Assembly (NCBI GenBank): GCA_934446285.1
Contig: CAKSEI010000022.1
Span: 1-12,926 of the forward strand
Origin: an uncultured Eubacteriales bacterium
GTDB lineage: Bacteria > Bacillota > Clostridia > Oscillospirales > CAG-272
Reading direction: 5' to 3'
DNA: 12,926 bases
The translations under genes were made by a program, and so were the position numbers. Positions 6,705 to 12,926 of this stretch are shown here, piece after piece. Below the pieces are notes generated by a model. It did no database searches, had not been told where the DNA came from, and saw only the letters and a program-made list of their open reading frames with translations. Each line of letters opens with the position of its first letter. Position 1 is the stretch's first letter.

Positions 6705-7541
6705 ATGAGTGATAACTGGGTCGTACAGAATCTCGAAAACGCACTTGAAACTTGGAATGAAAAGCTGGCGGAAATATGGCAGCTGCTCACACAGTCCCCC
6801 GAAAACTTCAAGGGCGGCACAATATGGAATGTGATCAAGACCATTAACGGTACTGTGCAGGCCATCGGCTTGGCGCTGTTGGTGCTTTTTTTCGTGGTAG
6901 GTATCGTTAAGACCTGCGGCTCCTTTGCCGAGGTCAAAAAGCCGGAGGTGGCAATCAAGCTGTTTGTCCGCTTTGCACTGGCGAAAGCGGTCGTCACCTA
7001 TGGGCTGGAGCTGATGATGGCGCTGTTTTCCATTGTGCAGGGCGTTATTTCCACCATAATGACGGCGGCCGGTATGGGCACAGCACAGCAGACCGTGCTT
7101 CCGGCAGAGATCGTGACCGCCATTGAGGACTGCGGCTTTTGGGAAAGTATTCCACTCTGGGCAGTGACCTTGATCGGCGGATTGTTCATCACAATCCTCT
7201 CGTTTATCATGATCCTCTCCGTTTACGGGCGCTTTTTCAAGCTCTATATTTACACAGCTATCGCGCCAGTACCGCTGGCTACCTTTGCCGGTGAACCGAG
7301 TCAGCAGGTGGGTAAGAGCTTTCTGAAATCCTACGCCGCCGTTTGCCTGGAGGGCGCGATCATTGTGCTGGCCTGTATCATCTTTTCTCTGTTCGCATCC
7401 AGTCCGCCCGTGGTCGATCCGAACGCAGCGGCGGTCACACAGGTATGGTCTTACATTGGCGAGCTGATTTTTAACCTGCTTGTACTGGTGGGAACGGTAA
7501 AAATGGCAGACCGCGTAGTACGCGAAATGATGGGTCTTTAA
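6705..7541 (+). CDS. VirB6/TrbL-like polytopic membrane protein
   Basis: This 278-residue protein fits the VirB6/TrbL-like (CD1105-type) channel component of Clostridial conjugative elements. An N-terminal soluble part (1-48) is rich in W, N and E. Hydrophobic segments follow at roughly 50-70, 86-118 (perhaps two passes), 150-174, 178-196, 211-231 and 250-267. The segment SVYGRFFKLYIYTAIAPVPL (172-191) is conserved in this type as I remember it, with the charged loop FAGEPSQQVGKSFLKSY after it. In T4SS, VirB6 proteins sit in the cytoplasmic membrane and contact the DNA as it passes. AAGGAGG (6691-6697) sits seven bases before the ATG. The gap upstream holds a strong stem-loop, which may tune its expression relative to the genes before it. 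No sign of damage is seen. Confidence 0.85.
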   Translation: MSDNWVVQNLENALETWNEKLAEIWQLLTQSPENFKGGTIWNVIKTINGTVQAIGLALLVLFFVVGIVKTCGSFAEVKKPEVAIKLFVRFALAKAVVTYGLELMMALFSIVQGVISTIMTAAGMGTAQQTVLPAEIVTAIEDCGFWESIPLWAVTLIGGLFITILSFIMILSVYGRFFKLYIYTAIAPVPLATFAGEPSQQVGKSFLKSYAAVCLEGAIIVLACIIFSLFASSPPVVDPNAAAVTQVWSYIGELIFNLLVLVGTVKMADRVVREMMGL

Positions 7542-7559
7542 TTTGAAGGAGGAAATACA

Positions 7560-8147
7560 ATGATTCAAAATAATGTAATTCGCAGCGATGATCCCCAGGC
7601 GGTGGAGAAGCTGCAGGCGAAGCTCGATAAACTGACGGAACAGCACACGCGTATGAAGGAGATCAATGCCTACTTCAAGAAACACGCCACGGCGCTGGGT
7701 TGTCCCGGCCTTTCGGACGCGGAGGCGGCCAAGCTGGACGAGCGTGTGCAAAACAGCTATTCGTGGGAAAAGCAGCCCTATCCGTCTTATATACTCAGCG
7801 GCAACACAGCGGAAATGCGCAGACTTAGGCAGCGCATTGAGGAGGTGTCCCGAACACAAAACACGGAATATGTAGGCTGGGATTTTCCGGGTGGTCATGC
7901 CGAGGCAGACAAGGAAGATAATCGCCTGCGCCTGTATTTTGACGGAAAGCCCACGGAGGAACAGCGAAGCAAGCTAAAATATAACGGCTTCAAATGGGCA
8001 CCGTCTGTCGGCGCATGGCAGCGTCAGCTCAATGACAATGCTATTTATGCTGCCTCGCGGCTGGATTTTCTCCGCCCGGAGAGCGGTGAAAGCCCCACAG
8101 CGCTCCAACCGAAAGCACCGGCTAAAAGCACACCGGAGAGAGGATAA
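7560..8147 (+). CDS. Unrecognised soluble protein between VirB6-like and PrgI genes
   Basis: This 195-residue protein has no membrane segment or signal peptide. Residues 12-45 form a charged helix, probably coiled coil (AVEKLQAKLDKLTEQHTRMK). A middle part contains QPYPSYILSGNTAEMRRLRQ (72-91) and a second helix. A C-terminal module (about 104-168) reads VGWDF, then DNRLRLYFDGKP (120-131), LKYNGFKWAPSVGAWQRQL (139-157) and NDNA. I recall this aromatic, arginine-rich module (F-D-x-K-P ... G-F-x-W-A-P ... A-W-Q-R-x-L) in many proteins of phages and conjugative elements, often attached to larger proteins, but I cannot assign a name or function. The tail from 172 is proline-rich and probably disordered. 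AAGGAGG (7546-7552) lies seven bases before the ATG, and PrgI starts five bases after the stop. A cytoplasmic DNA-handling or anti-defence role is possible but unproven. Confidence 0.8.
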   Translation: MIQNNVIRSDDPQAVEKLQAKLDKLTEQHTRMKEINAYFKKHATALGCPGLSDAEAAKLDERVQNSYSWEKQPYPSYILSGNTAEMRRLRQRIEEVSRTQNTEYVGWDFPGGHAEADKEDNRLRLYFDGKPTEEQRSKLKYNGFKWAPSVGAWQRQLNDNAIYAASRLDFLRPESGESPTALQPKAPAKSTPERG

Positions 8148-8152
8148 CGACT

Positions 8153-8503
8153 ATGGAAATCAAGATCAATCGCGAGATACGCGAATATAAAGAGAATATG
8201 TTTTTCGGGCTGTCGCTGCGGCAGCTCGTTTTTTCTGTGCTGGCCTGCGGCGTTGCCGTCGGTATTTATTTCGGTCTGCGGAATGTGCTGGGTACGGAAA
8301 CGGTCAGCTGGCTGTGTATTCTCGGCGCGGCTCCCTTTGCCGCTATGGGCTTTGTAAAATACCACGGCATGACGGCGGAAAAATTCGTGATCGCATGGGT
8401 ACGCTCGGAATTTCTGATCCCCAGGCGGCTGACCTTCAAGCCGAAGAATTTATACCGCGAAGCCATGTGGGAAGCGCACGCCAAAGCCCAAAAACGACAC
8501 TGA
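8153..8503 (+). CDS. prgI: PrgI-family (VirB3-like) membrane protein
   Basis: This 116-residue protein matches the PrgI family (PF12666), the VirB3-like inner-membrane partner of VirB4 in Gram-positive conjugation systems. It begins with a polar amphipathic stretch (MEIKINREIREYKENMFFGL) followed by SLRQLVFSVLA, a typical family opening. Two membrane helices are visible at about 21-42 and 50-69. A basic cytoplasmic tail contains FLIPRRLTFKPKNLYREAMW (87-106). It is expected to anchor and position VirB4 at the membrane. The ribosome site is weaker than its neighbours' (GAGAGG at 8138-8143, nine bases before the ATG), so translation may depend partly on the gene just upstream. The virB4 gene follows after a 69-base gap with a stem-loop. 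Length fits the family. Confidence 0.88.
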   Translation: MEIKINREIREYKENMFFGLSLRQLVFSVLACGVAVGIYFGLRNVLGTETVSWLCILGAAPFAAMGFVKYHGMTAEKFVIAWVRSEFLIPRRLTFKPKNLYREAMWEAHAKAQKRH

Positions 8504-8510
8504 CATTGGA

Positions 8511-8536
8511 AACTTGGGTGCATTTTACCCTAAGTT
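8511..8536 (+). promoter_or_regulatory. Stem-loop between prgI and virB4
   Basis: AACTTGGGT at 8511-8519 pairs with ACCC (8527-8530) and AAGTT (8532-8536), leaving one bulged T at 8531 and the loop GCATTTT. It lies in the 69-base gap, 24 bases upstream of the virB4 ribosome site AAGGAGG (8561-8567). No T-tract follows, so it is not a standard terminator. It might stabilise or separate the mRNA parts coding for PrgI and VirB4. The role is inferred from position alone, and a stem of this size could be chance. Confidence 0.4.
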
Positions 8537-8572
8537 CAAAACGACATCCGACCACACCCGAAGGAGGCAAAA

Positions 8573-10915
8573 ATGCTGAAAACACTGAAAAACATCCGCC
8601 GCAGAGATACGGATAAATTTATGATCCCTCACAGCGTGCAGGAGGTGATCCCCATCCGCACGGTCTGGAAAAGCGGTATTTTGCTTGTGGGGCAGAACCG
8701 CTATAGCCGCACCTGGCAGTTTTCCGACATCAACTACGCGCTGGCCGGCGAGGAAGATCAGAAATCCATGTTGCTGGGGTACAGCGCCCTGCTGAACCTC
8801 TGCGACAGTAACGCCGACACCAAGTTGAGCATCGTCACCCGAAAGCTCAACCGCCGTGATTTTGAGGAATACATCATGATTCCCTATGAAAACGACGGCC
8901 GCGACCATTACCGCAAGGAATATAACGATATGCTGCTGGAAAAAGCATCCCACGCCAGCGGTATGATCCGCGACCTGTATATCACGGTGACGATCACACG
9001 CAAAAGCTATAAGGAGGCCGAAAGCTATTTCGCCCGCACCGGTTCGGAGTATACGCTGGCGCTCTCCCGCCTCGGCTCGCGCTGCACGGAGCTGGATATG
9101 ATGGATCGGCTGCGCATTCTGCACGGCTTTTTCCGTCACGGCGAGGAGGCGGACTTTCATTTCGACCCAAAGCTGTCCATGAAGCTGGGTCACAGCTTTA
9201 AGGACTATATCTGTCCGGACAGCTTTGAATTTGACCGGGACTGTTTCCGCATGGGCGACCGCTACGGGCGCGTGCTGTTCCTCAAGGACTACGCCGCCTA
9301 TCTGCGGGACGATACTCTCTCGGAGCTGTCCGGCATTGACCGGCCGATGATCCTGTCTATTGATGTGGTACCGATCCCCATGGACGAGGCGATCCGCGAC
9401 GGAGAAAGCCGTCTGCTCGGCGTGGAGAGAAACATCGTGGACTTTTTACGCAAGCAGCAGCAAAACAACAATTTCTCCGGCACAATCCCCTACGACATGG
9501 AAAAGCAGAGGGCGGAGATGAAGGAATTTCTTGACGACCTCACCTCCCGTGACCAGCGAATGCTTCTGGGCATGGTGACGCTGGTGCATACGGCGGACAG
9601 CAAGCAGCAGCTGGACGCTGACACCGACTATATCCTCACCTCTGCCACACAGCGGATGTGCCAAATGGCCACGCTGCGCTTTCAGCAGATGGACGGCCTG
9701 AACACGGCACTGCCCATTGGCGTGCGGAAAATTGATATTCTGCGCACCTTTACCTCGGAAGCGTTGGCGGCGCTGATGCCGTTCCGCGTGCAGGAGATCA
9801 TGGAGCCGGGCGGCATTTATTACGGAGAAAACGCCATCTCCGGCAATCTGCTGCTGTGCAACCGCGCCAATCTGCTCAACCAGTCCACCATCATTACCGG
9901 CGTACCCGGCAGCGGCAAATCCTTTTCTGCCAAGGAGCTGATCGTCTTTCTGGCGCTGGCCACGAAGGATGATATTTTGATCTGCGATCCCGAGCGCGAG
10001 TATTATGCACTGGGACAGGCGCTGGGCGGCGAGGTCATCCGCATTGCGGCAGGTAGCCCCGACCACATCAACGCCATGGACATGGTAGAAGGCTACGGTG
10101 ACGGCGGCAACCCGGTAGTAGATAAATCCGAGTTTATCCTGTCCCTGTTTGAACAGCTTGACCGCGGCGGCATCGGCCCCCTGCAAAAGAGCATCATCGA
10201 CCGGTGTGTAGACGCCGTGTATGCAGCCTATAAGCGCGGCGGCCCTGTCCCGACGCTTCGTGTTCTCCGGGAAAAGCTGCTGGCACAGCCGGAGGAAGAA
10301 GCCCGCGATCTGGCGCTGGCGCTGGAGCTGTTCACCACCGGCAGTCTGGATGCCTTTGCCCATGAAACCAATGTGGACACCCAAAACCGCATCGTTATCT
10401 ATGACATTATGGATCTGGGGCGTCAGCTCAAAACCATGGGGCTTCTGATCATCACCGACGCCATGCTCAACCGCGTGACGGAAAACTGGCGCAAGGGCAA
10501 GCGGACACATCTGTTCATCGACGAATTTCATGTGGTCTTTCAGAACCCGTACAGCGCGGACTTCTTTGATTCCGCATGGCGTCGCTTCCGCAAACGCGGT
10601 GCCTACCCCACCGCCATTACGCAGAATGTGGAGTATCTGCTGGATTCCGTGCAGGCCAGCACCATGCTGTCGAATTCCGAAATGCTGATCCTGCTGAATC
10701 AGGCACCCAGCGACCGGGAGAAGCTGGCGGCACTTTTGAACATCTCCCCGGAGCAGACCAGTTATATCACCAACGCCCCGGCAGGCTGCGGCCTTTTGCG
10801 CTACGGCGGCGCACTGGTGCCCTTCAAAAATCAGTTTCCGAAAGATACGGAGCTGTATCGCCTGATGACCACCAAACCGGACGAAAGCATTATTGTGGGA
10901 GGTAATACGAAATGA
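8573..10915 (+). CDS. virB4: VirB4/TraE-type conjugation ATPase
   Basis: This 780-residue protein is the VirB4-type ATPase that energises channel assembly and substrate transfer. The N-terminal half (1-420) corresponds to the CagE/TrbE/VirB part that contacts other channel proteins, and it includes KSMLLGYSALLNLCDSNADT. The ATPase domain begins near 425. Walker A is GVPGSGKS (443-450) in TGVPGSGKSFSAKEL. ILICDPEREYYALG (468-481) is the next conserved block. Walker B is THLFIDEFH (645-653), with D650 and E651, and ITQNVEYLL (682-690) holds the likely sensor glutamine. The C-terminus is short and soluble. AAGGAGG (8561-8567) is five bases before the ATG. The stop overlaps the next gene's start in an ATGA arrangement. 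Length and motifs fit Clostridial VirB4 proteins, and no break is seen. Confidence 0.95.
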   Translation: MLKTLKNIRRRDTDKFMIPHSVQEVIPIRTVWKSGILLVGQNRYSRTWQFSDINYALAGEEDQKSMLLGYSALLNLCDSNADTKLSIVTRKLNRRDFEEYIMIPYENDGRDHYRKEYNDMLLEKASHASGMIRDLYITVTITRKSYKEAESYFARTGSEYTLALSRLGSRCTELDMMDRLRILHGFFRHGEEADFHFDPKLSMKLGHSFKDYICPDSFEFDRDCFRMGDRYGRVLFLKDYAAYLRDDTLSELSGIDRPMILSIDVVPIPMDEAIRDGESRLLGVERNIVDFLRKQQQNNNFSGTIPYDMEKQRAEMKEFLDDLTSRDQRMLLGMVTLVHTADSKQQLDADTDYILTSATQRMCQMATLRFQQMDGLNTALPIGVRKIDILRTFTSEALAALMPFRVQEIMEPGGIYYGENAISGNLLLCNRANLLNQSTIITGVPGSGKSFSAKELIVFLALATKDDILICDPEREYYALGQALGGEVIRIAAGSPDHINAMDMVEGYGDGGNPVVDKSEFILSLFEQLDRGGIGPLQKSIIDRCVDAVYAAYKRGGPVPTLRVLREKLLAQPEEEARDLALALELFTTGSLDAFAHETNVDTQNRIVIYDIMDLGRQLKTMGLLIITDAMLNRVTENWRKGKRTHLFIDEFHVVFQNPYSADFFDSAWRRFRKRGAYPTAITQNVEYLLDSVQASTMLSNSEMLILLNQAPSDREKLAALLNISPEQTSYITNAPAGCGLLRYGGALVPFKNQFPKDTELYRLMTTKPDESIIVGGNTK

Positions 10916-11676
10916 GCGAGCTGAAATTAGCGCAGTACCCGGAAGTTGCGGAGCTGCTTTCCGTATTGGAGCAGAGCGGACTTCATAAGGAGCAGGATGA
11001 GGTGAAAAGCCTCGTTTCCTATATTGACGAAATGGGAACCCGGCTGTCTGCCATGAATGAGGAGCTTACGCAAATGCACCGGGAGATCAGCACCATCCGG
11101 GACAGCACCCTCAAGGCACGGTGCGAAAAACTGATCTCCGGTGCCGAAAAGCACTTACAGCAGATGAAAACGACGGTCACGACCGTCAAGGACAACTTTG
11201 TGCGTGCGGCAACCAATGCCGTATCCACCTTTAAGGATAAGGGCAAGGAGGCTTTACGCCGTGCATTGACGGCTATGCGTATTCCGGCTGTGCTGGAAAC
11301 GCTCAAAGGCGGATTTGACCGCAGCGCAGAGAATGCCCGCAAGAGTGCCGAGCGGCTGGATGAGATCGGCGTTGAGCTGCACGAAGCCGGAACACATATC
11401 CGAGGGGCGGGCCGCGCCATGTTGGGCAAACCGGCGAAAGAAGCTGCGGAGCTTGAACACAGCAAAGGCGTTCTTGCACGGGCGCGGTCGGCCATGTTGC
11501 GTATCAGCAGTGGCCTTTCTGCGTTAGCTGAAAAAACGGAGCGGTTGGCAGAAAAGTTGACTCCCGACCGTGGCGCTTCTGAAACGCGCAGTTCCGTAAA
11601 GGGCGAATTGCGCGTTTTGAAATCTGAACAACAGCCAAAGGAGCCTGTGTCGATGCCGTTGGAACAGGCGCGATAA
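10912..11676 (+). CDS. Helical DUF6674-like protein coupled to virB4
   Basis: This 254-residue protein is predicted to be almost all helical and soluble. The opening LKLAQYPEVAELLSVLEQSG (4-23), the heptad-rich region around 30-95 and the segments NAVSTFKDKGKEALRRALTA and ELHEAGTHIRGAGRAMLGKP match my memory of proteins annotated DUF6674 in Clostridial elements; this was not checked. No enzyme motif, signal peptide or membrane segment is visible. Its start overlaps the virB4 stop by four bases (ATGA), with GGGAGG (10897-10902) nine bases upstream, so translation is probably coupled and its amount tied to VirB4. It lies just before the CD1108-type gene. A scaffold or chaperone-like role in assembling the channel is possible but is only inferred from the coiled-coil character and position. 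Confidence 0.7.
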   Translation: MSELKLAQYPEVAELLSVLEQSGLHKEQDEVKSLVSYIDEMGTRLSAMNEELTQMHREISTIRDSTLKARCEKLISGAEKHLQQMKTTVTTVKDNFVRAATNAVSTFKDKGKEALRRALTAMRIPAVLETLKGGFDRSAENARKSAERLDEIGVELHEAGTHIRGAGRAMLGKPAKEAAELEHSKGVLARARSAMLRISSGLSALAEKTERLAEKLTPDRGASETRSSVKGELRVLKSEQQPKEPVSMPLEQAR

Positions 11677-11685
11677 GGAGGGACT

Positions 11686-12926
11686 ATGGCGGATATTAAA
11701 ACAAAAGAGAGCGTTCGCAATACGGTCAAGACCATTGACCGTGCTGCCGTTGTCTCTGAACGCATCAAATCTGCCGCCGTTCGCACCAAGGACACTGCGG
11801 ATACCACTGAAAAAAACGCCGCTCCTGCGGAGACTTCTCCGCAGGAGTACGGCGCACAGCAGATCAAAGATACCGTGCGCCGATGTGTGGCAGAAACCGG
11901 GGTTCGACTACAAAAACGCGGACGGCGCGGGTTTTCCGATGCAAAGCGCAATGCCGGTAAAGCACGGGACAACATTCAGAAATGCAAGGATGCGTTCAAG
12001 GGAACCCAGCCGAAAAAAGCCACACAGCAAGCGGTTCAGAAAGCCGGAAAGGGTACGCTCAAAACGGCACAATCTGCCGGAAAGGGCACCGTAAAGGTCG
12101 CACAGAAGGGGGTCAAATCCGCGCAGCAGACCGGGCGGGCAGCAGTAAAAACAGCGCAGACCACGGCTAAGACCGCCAAGGTGACGGCAAAGGCTTCCGC
12201 AAAAGCGGCGCAGAAAACCGTACAGGCGGCAAAGGCGGCAGCCAAGGCTACGGTACAGGCCGTTAAGGTTGCCGCAAAAGCCACCGTTGCGGCGGTCAAA
12301 GCGATCATTGCCGGAACAAAGGCGCTGATCGCCGCCATTGCCGCAGGCGGCTGGATCGCGGTAGTCGTCATCCTTGTGCTTTGCGTGATCGGGCTGATTG
12401 TCGGCTCCTGCTTCGGCATCTTCTTCTCCGGCGAGGACAGCGGCACAGGGCAGACCATGCGGCAGGCCGTGCTGGAGATCAACGCCGACTATCAATCCAA
12501 AATCGACACCACAAGGACAAATCTCACCTATGATAAGCTGGAAATGTCCGGCTCCCGTGCCGTCTGGCCGGAGGTGCTGGCGGTGTATGCCGTAAAGACC
12601 ACCACCGACCCCGATGACCCGCAGGAGGTCGCCACGGTGGACGATAGCAAGAAAGCCATCCTCAAGGATATTTTCTGGCAGATGAACGAAATATCTTCCC
12701 GCACCGAGAGCAAGACCGAGGAAGTCATCACCGAAACCGACGACGGCCACGGGAACATCGTGGAAACCGCCACGACGGTCACACGCACTTATCTCTATAT
12801 CACGGTCAGCCACAAGACCGCCGAGGAAATGGCAGACCATTTCAACTTCACCGACAACCAGCGGCAGCAGCTCTCGGAACTGCTTGCCGAGGAAAACCGC
12901 AGGCTGTGGTCGGCCGTCCTTTACGG
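11686..12926 (+). CDS. CD1108-type conjugation protein, N-terminal part (runs off window)
   Basis: The frame is open from ATG 11686 to the last base, giving 413 residues without a stop; the 3' end lies outside the window. AAGGAGG (11675-11681) precedes the ATG by four bases and overlaps the previous stop. Residues 1-108 are polar and basic. Residues about 110-205 are a lysine-, alanine-, threonine- and glutamine-rich repeat-like region. A single membrane helix follows at about 221-247 ([20 protein letters not shown]). After it come the exported [10 protein letters not shown] segment and [20 protein letters not shown] (286-305), which strongly recall CD1108-family mobile-element proteins. Relatives carry a lysozyme-like and/or NlpC/P60 cell-wall hydrolase further on, which would open peptidoglycan for the channel (VirB1-like role). 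That catalytic part is not visible here, so it is inferred. An unusual perfect inverted repeat lies at codons 44-57. Confidence 0.85.
   Translation, partial: MADIKTKESVRNTVKTIDRAAVVSERIKSAAVRTKDTADTTEKNAAPAETSPQEYGAQQIKDTVRRCVAETGVRLQKRGRRGFSDAKRNAGKARDNIQKCKDAFKGTQPKKATQQAVQKAGKGTLKTAQSAGKGTVKVAQKGVKSAQQTGRAAVKTAQTTAKTAKVTAKASAKAAQKTVQAAKAAAKATVQAVKVAAKATVAAVKAIIAGTKALIAAIAAGGWIAVVVILVLCVIGLIVGSCFGIFFSGEDSGTGQTMRQAVLEINADYQSKIDTTRTNLTYDKLEMSGSRAVWPEVLAVYAVKTTTDPDDPQEVATVDDSKKAILKDIFWQMNEISSRTESKTEEVITETDDGHGNIVETATTVTRTYLYITVSHKTAEEMADHFNFTDNQRQQLSELLAEENRRLWSAVLY
11817..11854. repeat. Perfect 12-bp inverted repeat inside the CD1108-type gene
   Basis: CTCCTGCGGAGA at 11822-11833 is the exact reverse complement of TCTCCGCAGGAG at 11836-11847, separated by CT. 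Outside it, CGCCG (11817-11821) pairs with CGGCG (11850-11854) across an unpaired TA. As RNA or single-stranded DNA this makes a very stable hairpin with a four-base loop (ACTT) after opening the last pair. No T-run follows. It lies in a variable-looking part of the protein ([14 protein letters not shown]). It might be a small inserted palindrome, a protein-binding site or an mRNA control structure. The repeat is visible; the function is unknown. Confidence 0.75.
12013..12300 (+). repeat. Low-complexity Lys/Ala/Thr/Gln coding repeat region
   Basis: Within the CD1108-type gene, about 96 codons (residues 110-205) are almost only K, A, T, Q, V, G and S, with lysines spaced mostly three to four residues apart (for example [20 protein letters not shown]). 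This predicts a long helix with a basic face, just before the membrane anchor and so probably cytoplasmic. At the DNA level it is an imperfect, codon-scale repeat of AAA/AAG, GCx and ACx codons, not an exact tandem array. Confidence 0.7.

Noticed and set aside
6636..7898. Long antisense open frame (420 codons) opposite the VirB6-like gene
   Set aside because: The translation is rich in H, C and R without domain features, as expected for the shadow of a membrane-protein gene. The + strand gene is convincing.
9446..10531. Long antisense open frame (361 codons) opposite virB4
   Set aside because: The + strand carries both Walker motifs of VirB4 across the same bases, and the antisense product has no recognisable feature.
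1..12926. CRISPR array, tRNA, rRNA, insertion sequence, integrase or attachment site
   Set aside because: No spaced direct repeats, cloverleaf-like sequences, transposase motifs or recombinase motifs were seen on reading the window. The element's ends must lie outside it.

Overview
The window is a stretch of the conjugation module of an integrative and conjugative element, or a related mobilisable element, of the Tn1549/CTn type found in gut Clostridia. The family identifications rest on recalled family patterns and on motifs read by eye; no database search was run. The suggested host is a low-oxygen Firmicute (Clostridia, e.g. Oscillospirales or Lachnospiraceae). The evidence is the gene set (MobC, MOBP relaxase, PcfB-like, ArdC-like, VirD4, VirB2-like, VirB6-like, PrgI, VirB4, CD1108-type protein), the strong AAGGAGG ribosome binding sites, and the moderately GC-rich coding sequence. 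No chromosomal housekeeping gene, integrase, tRNA, rRNA, insertion sequence or CRISPR array is visible.

Layout. All convincing genes lie on the + strand, most with gaps under 20 bases or with overlaps, so the window reads as one or a few long transfer operons. Positions 1-432 hold the 3' end of an unrecognised gene. The gap at 433-596 is the only sizeable intergenic region. It carries two perfect short hairpins just upstream of mobC and is the best candidate for the origin of transfer. DNA processing follows: MobC (597-926) and the relaxase (931-2367). Next come a PcfB/DUF3801-like protein (2342-3148), an ArdC-like protein with a decayed peptidase-like part (3152-4048), a 63-residue protein (4052-4243) and the VirD4 coupling ATPase (4233-6068).

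The mating channel occupies the second half: a VirB2/TrbC-like pilin candidate (6046-6405), a 71-residue unknown (6420-6635), a VirB6/TrbL-like multi-pass protein (6705-7541), an unrecognised 195-residue soluble protein (7560-8147), a PrgI (VirB3-like) protein (8153-8503), the VirB4 ATPase (8573-10915), a helical DUF6674-like protein (10912-11676), and the N-terminal 413 residues of a CD1108-type protein (11686 to the window end), whose missing part in relatives carries the wall hydrolase.

Working together (inferred from family knowledge): MobC and the relaxase nick DNA at oriT, VirD4 with PcfB recruits the relaxosome, VirB4 with the PrgI, VirB6 and VirB2-like proteins forms the membrane channel, and the CD1108-type protein opens the cell wall.

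The core is a well-known arrangement, and I found no clear evidence of a wholly new system. The points most worth a second look are the unrecognised soluble gene between VirB6 and PrgI, the structured gaps before VirB6 and VirB4, the perfect 12-bp inverted repeat inside the CD1108-type gene, the oriT candidate with a small ribosome-site-bearing reading frame across it, and the lysine/alanine-rich segment before the CD1108-type membrane anchor.
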